The position numbers and the translations under genes were made by a program. Below the pieces are notes generated by a model that did no database searches, was not told the origin of the DNA, and saw nothing but the letters and a program-made list of their open reading frames with translations. From contig DHSM01000028.1 in the NCBI GenBank assembly GCA_002408465.1, positions 1 through 12,300 on the forward strand: a DNA stretch of 12,300 bases, in the 5' to 3' direction. The stretch's first letter is position 1. Each line of letters opens with the position of its first letter. This DNA comes from Firmicutes bacterium UBA5286 (GTDB lineage Bacteria; Bacillota; Proteinivoracia; UBA4975). Positions 1 through 5,227 of the stretch are shown here, piece by piece.

Positions 1-1
1 A

Positions 2-243
2 CAGAAAATCAGGAGCGCCCTGGAGCGACGCAACCTAAGAGACAGGGCCGATGTGATTGACCGAGCCATTGAAATATATACTGCTCTGGGAAATAATGAG
101 CAGGCAGCGAAACTAAAAGAGGAACTGAAGATATTGGCCTCAGTTCCGGCCAGCCTCGGGAAAAGAGCAAAAGACAGCTGTATAAAATTCGCAATGCCGA
201 CCAGGGCCAGGTAAAAATCCGCGGGGACAATCAGAATAAATAA
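2..243 (+). CDS. 3' end of a TPR-like protein, possibly frameshifted
   Basis: This is the C-terminal end of a gene that begins before the window. The frame starting at base 2 reads a charged helical segment, then a TPR-like helix pair (RADVIDRAIEIYTALGNNEQ, about bases 47-106) and a lysine/glutamate-rich helix. In that frame translation stops at TAA 212-214 after an odd, basic, cysteine-containing tail. From about base 157 the next frame looks more natural: it reads REKSKRQLYKIRNADQGQ and onward to TAA 241-243, which directly abuts a terminator hairpin. A single-base change near 150-170, close to A-rich runs, would join the two parts. I therefore give the longer end, but the literal frame ends at 214. 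TPR modules usually mediate protein contacts. The function cannot be named because the N-terminal part is missing. Confidence 0.45.
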
Positions 244-270
244 GTGGCGGAAACGCCACTATTTCTGCTT
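243..270 (+). terminator. Intrinsic terminator after the TPR-like gene
   Basis: A perfect 7-bp stem (AGTGGCG / CGCCACT) with a GAAA loop lies directly after TAA 241-243 and is followed by a T-rich stretch (atttctgctttt). The tight fit to the second stop codon supports that stop as the original gene end. The T tract is interrupted, so termination may be moderate. Confidence 0.6.
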
Positions 271-337
271 TTCTGCCAGGATTTTCGGTAAAAGCAAAAA
301 AAACCTAAGAAAATACCCGAATATATCATAACAGGCA

Positions 338-367
338 TTTACATCGACACTGCAACACAGTTATAAT
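338..367 (+). promoter_or_regulatory. SigA-type promoter for the gene at 418
   Basis: TTTACA at 338-343 matches the -35 consensus at five of six positions. A perfect TATAAT lies at 362-367 with an 18-bp spacer. Transcription would start near 374, about 44 bases before the start codon. Between them lies a small inverted repeat, GATAT-AC-ATATC (about 371-382), overlapping the likely transcription start, where it could act as an operator. Confidence 0.65.
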
Positions 368-417
368 GTAGATATACATATCGCCGCCGGCAGGCAGGCA
401 TGCCAGGAGGTAGACTG

Positions 418-873
418 ATGCGATTGGCTCACCTTCAGCAGCAGATAGCAGAATTAAAAGATAATAAGGACCTGGAGTGGGGATCTGGCTCGTTTAGCAA
501 AAGAATTGTAATGCTACACAGCTCCATTTCTGGAGCTGCACTTGCATGCAAGACTAGCCAGACTTCAAACTGTGCTTCTGAACTGGCTGCACTGGTCATT
601 CAGATCATCGCTTTTCCTATCATGTTCCCCAGCTGGGGAGACATCTGGGGGTCCCAAAGCCTTGAAGATTTTAAGACAGATGGCATCTCCGGGGACCTCT
701 GGGATCATTTGTACAAATTACATCAACTGGCTTCTGGCCTGGTAGGCGGACGCAGTGATATCATCCTTCTCTTTAAAATGCTTCAGGTCGCCAGAGCTGC
801 CACCCAGCTGCAAAATATTGAACTGACCAGGGCAATCAAAGAACAGATGGACAGCTACTGGCAAACAGCATAA
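418..873 (+). CDS. Hypothetical all-helical protein, possibly a divergent MazG-like fold
   Basis: This encodes a 151-residue soluble protein that I do not recognise with certainty. ATG 418 is preferred over the in-frame ATG at 400 because AGGAGG at 405-410 sits 7 bases before it. The N-terminus (LQQQIAELKDNKDLEWGSGS) followed by a long helix, a polar break, and a helix ending ELAALVIQIIAF (residues 55-66) resembles the layout of MazG-like nucleotide pyrophosphohydrolases. However, the Glu-rich metal site expected in the first long helix (the EExxE-type motif) is replaced by SSISGA (residues 35-40), so catalysis of that kind is unlikely. The second half (about 95-148) is again helical and could be a degenerate repeat of the first. 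The gene has its own promoter and terminator and is a single transcription unit. The MazG relation is an inference from pattern only. Confidence 0.6.
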   Translation: MRLAHLQQQIAELKDNKDLEWGSGSFSKRIVMLHSSISGAALACKTSQTSNCASELAALVIQIIAFPIMFPSWGDIWGSQSLEDFKTDGISGDLWDHLYKLHQLASGLVGGRSDIILLFKMLQVARAATQLQNIELTRAIKEQMDSYWQTA

Positions 874-894
874 ATGCCCTCAGGGGCATTTTTT
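872..894 (+). terminator. Intrinsic terminator after the gene at 418
   Basis: An 8-bp perfect stem (AAATGCCC / GGGCATTT) with a TCAG loop overlaps the TAA stop codon and runs into a T tract. It separates this gene from the ABC operon starting at 943. I found no convincing promoter between 895 and 942, so the operon may depend partly on readthrough or on a promoter of unusual sequence. Confidence 0.85.
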
Positions 895-942
895 GTACAC
901 CCAGCCTAAAGACTTGAAGCACGCAAAGGAGTGAGAAGCTCA

Positions 943-1143
943 ATGGAGGAATTTCTTGTTCAATATTGGATGCTCTTGATTCCAATCGTCCTCATCGACT
1001 TAGTCCTGAAAATTGCCGCCCTGATCGATTTATTCCGCCGGGAACATGTTGCCGGGGAAAATAAATGGCTTTGGGCCATAGCAATTCTGGCGCTAAATTT
1101 TCTTGGCCCGATTCTATACTTTGTTCTCGGCAGGAAGGAGTAG
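943..1143 (+). CDS. PLDc_N-type small membrane protein (YxlE-like)
   Basis: This is a 66-residue membrane protein with two transmembrane segments, about residues 8-30 and 42-62. A short charged loop (FRREHVAGENKW) joins them, and the second segment has the Pro-x-x-Tyr-Phe pattern (NFLGPILYFVLGRKE) typical of the phospholipase D N-terminal (PLDc_N) domain. These proteins carry no nuclease or lipase centre. In B. subtilis the similar YxlE is annotated as a negative regulator in the sigY operon and precedes the ABC genes yxlF and yxlG. The same order occurs here. ATG 943 is chosen over GTG 931 because AAGGAG at 926-931 would otherwise overlap the start. The end of the gene carries the ribosome binding site of the next one (AAGGAG, 1135-1140), so translation of the two is probably linked. 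Confidence 0.85.
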   Translation: MEEFLVQYWMLLIPIVLIDLVLKIAALIDLFRREHVAGENKWLWAIAILALNFLGPILYFVLGRKE

Positions 1144-1148
1144 GACCT

Positions 1149-2060
1149 TTGGATTACGTAATTCAGACAGAAAACTTGTGCCGCCAATTCGGAACAGTAA
1201 GGGCTGTTCACAACCTCAGCCTCAATGTGCCTAAGGGCTCAGTTTACGGCTTTCTGGGCCCCAACGGCGCAGGCAAAACCACTACAATCAAGCTGCTCCT
1301 GGGCCTGACAAAACCCAGCTCGGGGTCAATCCGGGTGCTGGGCCAGCCTGCAGCCTCCAGAAACTACTTACACAGGATCGGATTCTTGCCCGATGTGCCC
1401 AATTTCTACCCCTGGATGCGGGGAGATGAATTCTTGACATTCGCCGGGCAGCTCTTCTCCATTCCCCCATCGGAACTAAAGAAACGCAGTTCAGAACTGC
1501 TAGAAATCACCGGTCTGAAAGGTGTAAAGACAAAAATCGGCGGCTATTCCCGGGGCATGAAACAGCGCCTGGGACTGGCTCAGGCTCTGATTAATCAACC
1601 TGACCTGGTCTTCATGGATGAGCCCACCTCTGCCCTTGACCCCATCGGGCGCAAAGAGATTCTCGAAACCATCAGCCTCATCTCTGACCGCTGCACAGTG
1701 TTTTTCTCTACTCACATCCTTACCGACGTAGAACGAGTCTGTGACCGGGTAGGCATCCTCAAACAAGGAGAACTTATCACCGAAGAAACCATCGAAGGAC
1801 TGCACAAGCGCTTTGCCAAAAATGCCCTCAGGCTGGAGGTTACAGGCGACTCTGGGCCCTTTATCTCAGCTCTGAAGAGCAAAAAATGGCTGCAAATGGT
1901 GGAACAGCAAAACGGTTCCATCATCTTGACCGTTTTTGACCTCCAGACTGCCCAGCAGAAAATTCCTTCTCTGCTTGCCCAGCACAACCTAGGCTTGTGC
2001 AAGCTGGAGCAGGTAGAAATGAATCTGGAAGATATCTTCGTCAGGCTGGTGAAACCATGA
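1149..2060 (+). CDS. ABC transporter ATP-binding protein (YxlF-like)
   Basis: This 303-residue ATPase subunit energises the ABC-2 permease encoded next. Visible motifs are Walker A GPNGAGKTT (37-45), an ABC signature of the form YSRGMKQR (133-140), Walker B LVFMDEP (153-159) followed by the D-loop SALD (161-164), and the switch histidine in STH (187-189). The Q-loop region reads GFLPDVPNFYP (78-88), with Asp in place of the usual Gln/Glu. Residues after about 220 form the C-terminal extension common in DrrA/CcmA-type exporter ATPases. The start is TTG 1149, with AAGGAG 8 bases upstream; the longer open frame back to 1065 overlaps the preceding gene and has no ribosome binding site. The stop overlaps the permease start (ATGA). 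Substrate unknown: the family includes drug, peptide and copper-related (NosF) exporters. Confidence 0.93.
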   Translation: MDYVIQTENLCRQFGTVRAVHNLSLNVPKGSVYGFLGPNGAGKTTTIKLLLGLTKPSSGSIRVLGQPAASRNYLHRIGFLPDVPNFYPWMRGDEFLTFAGQLFSIPPSELKKRSSELLEITGLKGVKTKIGGYSRGMKQRLGLAQALINQPDLVFMDEPTSALDPIGRKEILETISLISDRCTVFFSTHILTDVERVCDRVGILKQGELITEETIEGLHKRFAKNALRLEVTGDSGPFISALKSKKWLQMVEQQNGSIILTVFDLQTAQQKIPSLLAQHNLGLCKLEQVEMNLEDIFVRLVKP

Positions 2061-2821
2061 AAAACTTTGGCAGAATGTTTTGCAAAGAAATCAGGGAATT
2101 CCTGCGCACTTACAAAATTTATGTGGTCCCCGGCCTCTTCCTGCTCTTTGGCTTTGTCAGCCCCATCCTCACCAAACTAATGCCAAAGCTGCTAGGCAGC
2201 CTGGTGACAGAAATGGGAATCACCCTGCCAGAAATGACCTGGCTTGATTCTTACGGCCAGTTTTTTAAGAACCTTACCCAGATGGGCTTGCTGGCCATCA
2301 TCCTCACCACTATGGGCGCTATCGCCGATGAACGGAACCGGGGAGTAACCCAGCTGGTTCTGACCAAGCCGGTGTCCAGGACCGGCTATGTCCTGGCCAA
2401 GTATGCCGCCAACCTGCTGCTGATCAGCGTTGCCACTCTCTTGGCCTTTATAGCTGCCTGGTATTATACCAACATCCTCTTTACAGGAACTAATTTTATC
2501 GCCGGCCTCATGGCCACAGGCCTGTACTTAATCTATGTGGCAGTGATCCTGGCACTGACCATTTTCTGCAGCGCCCTAACAAAATCAGCCATCGCCGCCG
2601 GCGGCCTGACAGTGCTGGGATTAGTCATCCTCAACCTGCTGCCATTATTCTCAAAGACCCTGAACAAGTTCTCCCCTGCGGTGCTGACAGATTATATGTC
2701 CCAAGCAGCCGCAGGCACCGCTGCCAGCACGGACGTTTGGGGGGCAATCGCCTTTGCCGCCTGCACAGTCATCCTCCTGTTGGCATCAGCCTCACTGCTC
2801 TTTTCCCGCAAAGAATTATAA
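2057..2821 (+). CDS. ABC-2 type permease (YxlG-like)
   Basis: This is a 254-residue integral membrane protein with about six transmembrane segments (near residues 21-45, 75-92, 117-137, 147-173, 178-199 and 228-249). The cytoplasmic signature between the second and third segments (DERNRGVTQLVLTKPVSRTG, 91-110) is characteristic of the NosY/ABC2_membrane_2 group, where it contacts the ATPase. ATG 2057 overlaps the stop of the ATPase gene in the sequence ATGA, which indicates translational coupling; only a weak ribosome binding site is present, as expected for that arrangement. It is the last gene of the operon starting at 943 and is followed by a strong terminator. Its length agrees with B. 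subtilis YxlG-type permeases. The substrate cannot be told from sequence. Confidence 0.92.
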   Translation: MKNFGRMFCKEIREFLRTYKIYVVPGLFLLFGFVSPILTKLMPKLLGSLVTEMGITLPEMTWLDSYGQFFKNLTQMGLLAIILTTMGAIADERNRGVTQLVLTKPVSRTGYVLAKYAANLLLISVATLLAFIAAWYYTNILFTGTNFIAGLMATGLYLIYVAVILALTIFCSALTKSAIAAGGLTVLGLVILNLLPLFSKTLNKFSPAVLTDYMSQAAAGTAASTDVWGAIAFAACTVILLLASASLLFSRKEL

Positions 2822-2848
2822 GCTGTCACACTTTTTCCTTCACCACAG

Positions 2849-2882
2849 ATAATAAGCTGCCCCAACGGCAGCTTATTATTTT
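2849..2882 (+). terminator. Terminator of the ABC operon
   Basis: A perfect 13-bp stem (ATAATAAGCTGCC with GGCAGCTTATTAT), a 5-base loop and a short T run terminate the plus-strand operon. The stop codon and last codons of the convergent minus-strand gene (2876-3553) lie within the right arm. In the minus direction the hairpin is followed by GTGGTGAAGG rather than T residues, so it is probably not an efficient terminator for that gene. Confidence 0.85.
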
Positions 2883-3553
2883 CGCACCAGCAACAATTTA
2901 CTCTCGCCCTGGCCGTATACCCCTGCATTCACTTTGGCCAGGGCCGGAAAATTCAGGTCCCCGTGGTCAGTGAGCCAGTAATCAGGCAAAATGTCGGCTT
3001 CCAGCAGACCTTGATAAAAAGGTCCCGTTTCCTTGCTCAGGCAACACCAATTGCCCCCATCCCGGCAGCCATCAGTAACTGTAGCTACATAAGCAGGTTT
3101 TATTTCGAGAGGCACCAGAATTTCCGCTACAAAGGCGATGGCATCTGCCGGAATGTAGAGGACCGGCAAATAATGGCGGGCCAAATGGAGGTCAAAGATA
3201 TACCAGCGGTCAGAGGTTGCACAGCCCCCCTGGGGAGCATAGCGGCCCCGGGAACGCAGCTTTATTATCCAGTTTTCAGGAGGCTCAAGAACTGAAACTT
3301 GTGCAATCGAAATATCTGGCCCCCATTTAAGGCCATCTCCAGCAGCCTGGGCCTGTTCCAGCTTTGTCGCCAGCTGACAGCTGTAGTCCACATAAAGGCA
3401 CAGCCCAGGCTTAGGCAAGTTAACCTGGAGGCTTAGGCGCAATAAAGACAAAGGCACCTTCCAATCAAACCCCGCTGCTGGATATAGCAAGACTTTCAGC
3501 TCTTTGTGCAGCTGGAGCTGGGGCAAGGCAGCTAATTCACTTTTCACGGCCAT
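2876..3553 (-). CDS. Hypothetical protein with a YPAAGFDW motif
   Basis: This encodes a 225-residue soluble protein that I do not recognise. It has no signal peptide or membrane segment. The N-terminal region contains VLLYPAAGFDWKVPLSLLRL (21-40), then LCLYVDYSC (51-59). A pattern of Tyr-Pro-x-x-Gly-x-Asp, a downstream Pro-Leu, and then a strand ending in Asp is reminiscent of small Rossmann-like domains that bind a nucleotide or SAM, but this is only a resemblance. The middle holds a Gly/Cys-rich stretch (GRYAPQGGCATSDRWYIFDL, 103-122). A second one (TDGCRDGGNWCC, 160-171) is followed by a C-terminal DYWLTDHGDLNFPAL segment (191-205). ATG 3553 is chosen because AAGGA lies 5 bases upstream; TTG 3568 would be an alternative without a ribosome binding site. 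It is convergent with the ABC operon and appears to be transcribed alone. Confidence 0.7.
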   Translation of the reverse strand: MAVKSELAALPQLQLHKELKVLLYPAAGFDWKVPLSLLRLSLQVNLPKPGLCLYVDYSCQLATKLEQAQAAGDGLKWGPDISIAQVSVLEPPENWIIKLRSRGRYAPQGGCATSDRWYIFDLHLARHYLPVLYIPADAIAFVAEILVPLEIKPAYVATVTDGCRDGGNWCCLSKETGPFYQGLLEADILPDYWLTDHGDLNFPALAKVNAGVYGQGESKLLLVRK

Positions 3554-3695
3554 CCCCGTCCTTAACAATTTCTTACACTATATAGATACGCCCCTCGGCG
3601 CCTTTATACCTTTACAGCGTCACTACGATAAAGAAAACACTTTCACATCACTTTTTTCGCCGCAATCCCGTTAATTTCTCCAATTGCACAGGGTA

Positions 3696-3725
3696 TATTA
3701 AAAGCCCGGATGACTACCGGGCTTA
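3696..3725 (-). terminator. Terminator of the PLP-enzyme gene
   Basis: Read on the minus strand, an 8-bp stem AAGCCCGG / CCGGGCTT with a 7-base loop is followed by TTAATAT. It lies about 27 bases after the stop of the gene at 3752-4939. The remaining part of this gap (3554-3695) is AT-rich and should hold the promoter of the gene at 2876-3553, but I see no clear -35/-10 pair. Confidence 0.75.
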
Positions 3726-3751
3726 ATTTCGTGAAAAATTAAACATAATAG

Positions 3752-4939
3752 CTATTGTCTACAAGAGAAACTTCCGTCAATGGCAGCCTTTAACTGTTCC
3801 ATGGCCTGGACCAGCAGGGAGCGGGGGCAGGCGGTGTTAAGGCGGACAAATCCCTTCCCCTCGTCGCCAAAGGTATAGCCCTGGTTGAGCCAAAGATGGG
3901 CTTTGTTGAGCAAAAAACTTTCCAATTCCTGAAAGGTAAGGCCCAAACCGTTAAAGTCCAGCCAGAGCAGGTACAATCCCTGGGATTCAGTCATTCTTAT
4001 TTGGGGAAGGTTATTTGCCAAAAAGTTCCGCACAAAGTCTGCATTGGCGGCTATATAGGCCATAGCCGCATCAAGCCATTGATCTCCGTGAGTGTACGCG
4101 GCCTCGCAGGCCACCAGGCCAATGGCGTTGACCTTGCCAACCCCCCAACATCGTGCCGCGGCCTGAAATTTTTCTCTGAGCTTGGGATTGGGCACGATGA
4201 TGTTTGAGGTCTGCAGTCCCGCCAAATTAAAAGTCTTGCTGGGAGCGGTGCAGATAATAGAAATGTCGGAATAGGCAGCATTTACAGAGGGCAAAGGGTA
4301 GTGGCGGACACCGGGAAAAGCAAGGTCTTGATGAATCTCATCGGCGACAATGAGCACGTTATGCTTGAGGCAGATATCTGCCATGCCCTTCAGTTCCTCG
4401 GGGGTCCAGACCCGGCCCACTGGGTTATGGGGGCTGCAGAGAATAAAGAGCTTGATGGCATTTTCCTTGATCTTGGCCTCGAAATCCTGAAAATCTATAG
4501 TAAATCTGTTGCCCTTTCGAATCAACGGGTTTTTTATCAATTCACGGCCATTGCCAAGGACAGCATTGGCAAAGGGCGGGTATACAGGGGGTTGGATGAG
4601 AACAGCGTCCCCTGGGCTGGTAAAGGCGTGAAGGGCTAGATTGATGGCGGGCACCACTCCGGGAACAGTCAGCACCCATTCTTTTTCAATGTCCCAATTA
4701 TACCGCCGCTGCATCCAGCCTTGTAAACTCTTGTAATATGAGTCCGGCGGCAGGGAATACCCGTAAATCTCATGGGCAATGCGCCCTTTGATTGCCTCAG
4801 TGACCTGGGGAAGGATCTCGAAATCCATATCCGCCACCCAGAGGGGAAGAGCTTCTGCGGGAATACCCATTTGGGCATGTCCATCCCATTTAGCGCTGCC
4901 GGTCCCCCGGCGATTGATTACCCTATCGAATGATTTCAA
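3752..4939 (-). CDS. patB: MalY/PatB-type PLP-dependent C-S lyase / aminotransferase
   Basis: This 395-residue fold-type I PLP enzyme belongs to the MalY/PatB group. Members cleave cystathionine or cysteine conjugates to a thiol, pyruvate and ammonia, and some act as aminotransferases. Group features are the N-terminal D-R-x-x-N-R-R-G-T with W-D, LPLWVADMDF (31-40), YGYS (59-62) and VLTVPGVVPAI (89-99). Also present are SPHNPVGRVW (169-178, with Asn172), VADEIHQDL (198-206, with Asp200 facing the pyridine nitrogen), APSKTFNLAGLQ (232-243, with Lys235 as the PLP Schiff-base lysine) and FVRLNTACPR (364-373, with Arg366 for the substrate carboxylate). Length fits the family (about 390). The start is TTG 4939, with AGGAGG (4948-4953) 8 bases before it. 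It is a single-gene unit with its own promoter and terminator. In vivo substrate is uncertain: cystathionine beta-lyase is the usual annotation. Confidence 0.92.
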   Translation of the reverse strand: MKSFDRVINRRGTGSAKWDGHAQMGIPAEALPLWVADMDFEILPQVTEAIKGRIAHEIYGYSLPPDSYYKSLQGWMQRRYNWDIEKEWVLTVPGVVPAINLALHAFTSPGDAVLIQPPVYPPFANAVLGNGRELIKNPLIRKGNRFTIDFQDFEAKIKENAIKLFILCSPHNPVGRVWTPEELKGMADICLKHNVLIVADEIHQDLAFPGVRHYPLPSVNAAYSDISIICTAPSKTFNLAGLQTSNIIVPNPKLREKFQAAARCWGVGKVNAIGLVACEAAYTHGDQWLDAAMAYIAANADFVRNFLANNLPQIRMTESQGLYLLWLDFNGLGLTFQELESFLLNKAHLWLNQGYTFGDEGKGFVRLNTACPRSLLVQAMEQLKAAIDGSFSCRQ

Positions 4940-4990
4940 ATTTACAGCCTCCTTATCTTGCCTCTCCTATATATTCTAGTTGCAGTTTTT

Positions 4991-5019
4991 ATTATCCTGC
5001 TTTCATTTGTGCAAGTTAA
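4991..5019 (-). promoter_or_regulatory. Candidate promoter for the PLP-enzyme gene
   Basis: On the minus strand TTAACT (5019-5014) and GATAAT (4996-4991) are separated by 17 bp, with four and five matches to the -35 and -10 consensus. It lies about 50 bases before the TTG start. It is almost back to back with a perfect TATAAT on the plus strand at 5042-5047. Confidence 0.45.
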
Positions 5020-5053
5020 AGTGACGAACAGTAACCATTCCTATAATATTCCC

Positions 5054-5227
5054 ATTAAATATATGCGACTCCCGCCGGCTGGAAGCCCGGCAAACAGATG
5101 CTGAAACCCAACCCTGACCTCGTCGGCAATGTCTGGAAGTATGGAAGGTCAGCGAGGCCTTTGAAGATTAAAAAGAGTAATTCCAAGCTTTTTAGCAAGA
5201 AAAACCAGGCTAATCAGCCTGGTTTTT
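5054..5227 (+). ncRNA. Candidate short structured RNA (unassigned)
   Basis: A perfect plus-strand TATAAT at 5042-5047, with a weak -35 (GTGACG, 5021-5026, 15-bp spacer), could start a transcript near 5054. The following GC-rich block in an AT-rich gap contains a hairpin GCCGG/CCGGC (5074-5091) and a perfect 7-bp stem CTGACCT/AGGTCAG (5114-5120 with 5146-5152). The strong hairpin at 5200-5227 followed by a T run could end it. I could not match it to a known riboswitch or RNA family. No convincing coding frame explains it. A minus-strand leader, a repeat element or a gene remnant are alternatives. Confidence 0.25.
5195..5227 (-). terminator. Terminator of the carboxypeptidase gene, likely bidirectional
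   Basis: A perfect 12-bp stem (AAAAACCAGGCT / AGCCTGGTTTTT) with a 4-base loop overlaps the TAG stop and last codons of the gene at 5210-6502. Both strands have T-rich ends, so it should stop transcription in either direction. Confidence 0.88.

Noticed and set aside
4301..4639. Plus-strand open frame of 112 codons inside the PLP-enzyme gene
   Set aside because: The minus-strand frame carries all PLP-enzyme motifs in this stretch, including Asn172 and Asp200. The plus frame is a shadow.
5064..5115. Resemblance to a SAM riboswitch (ggaagcccggcaaac, ctgaaaccc)
   Set aside because: The surrounding conserved helices and the downstream GTGC-type segment are missing, and no plus-strand gene follows.
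5055..5200. Minus-strand open frame ending at 5055 that could be a gene remnant
   Set aside because: It has no start codon with a ribosome binding site and runs through the terminator. The peptide matches nothing I recognise, and the hairpins explain the base composition equally well.
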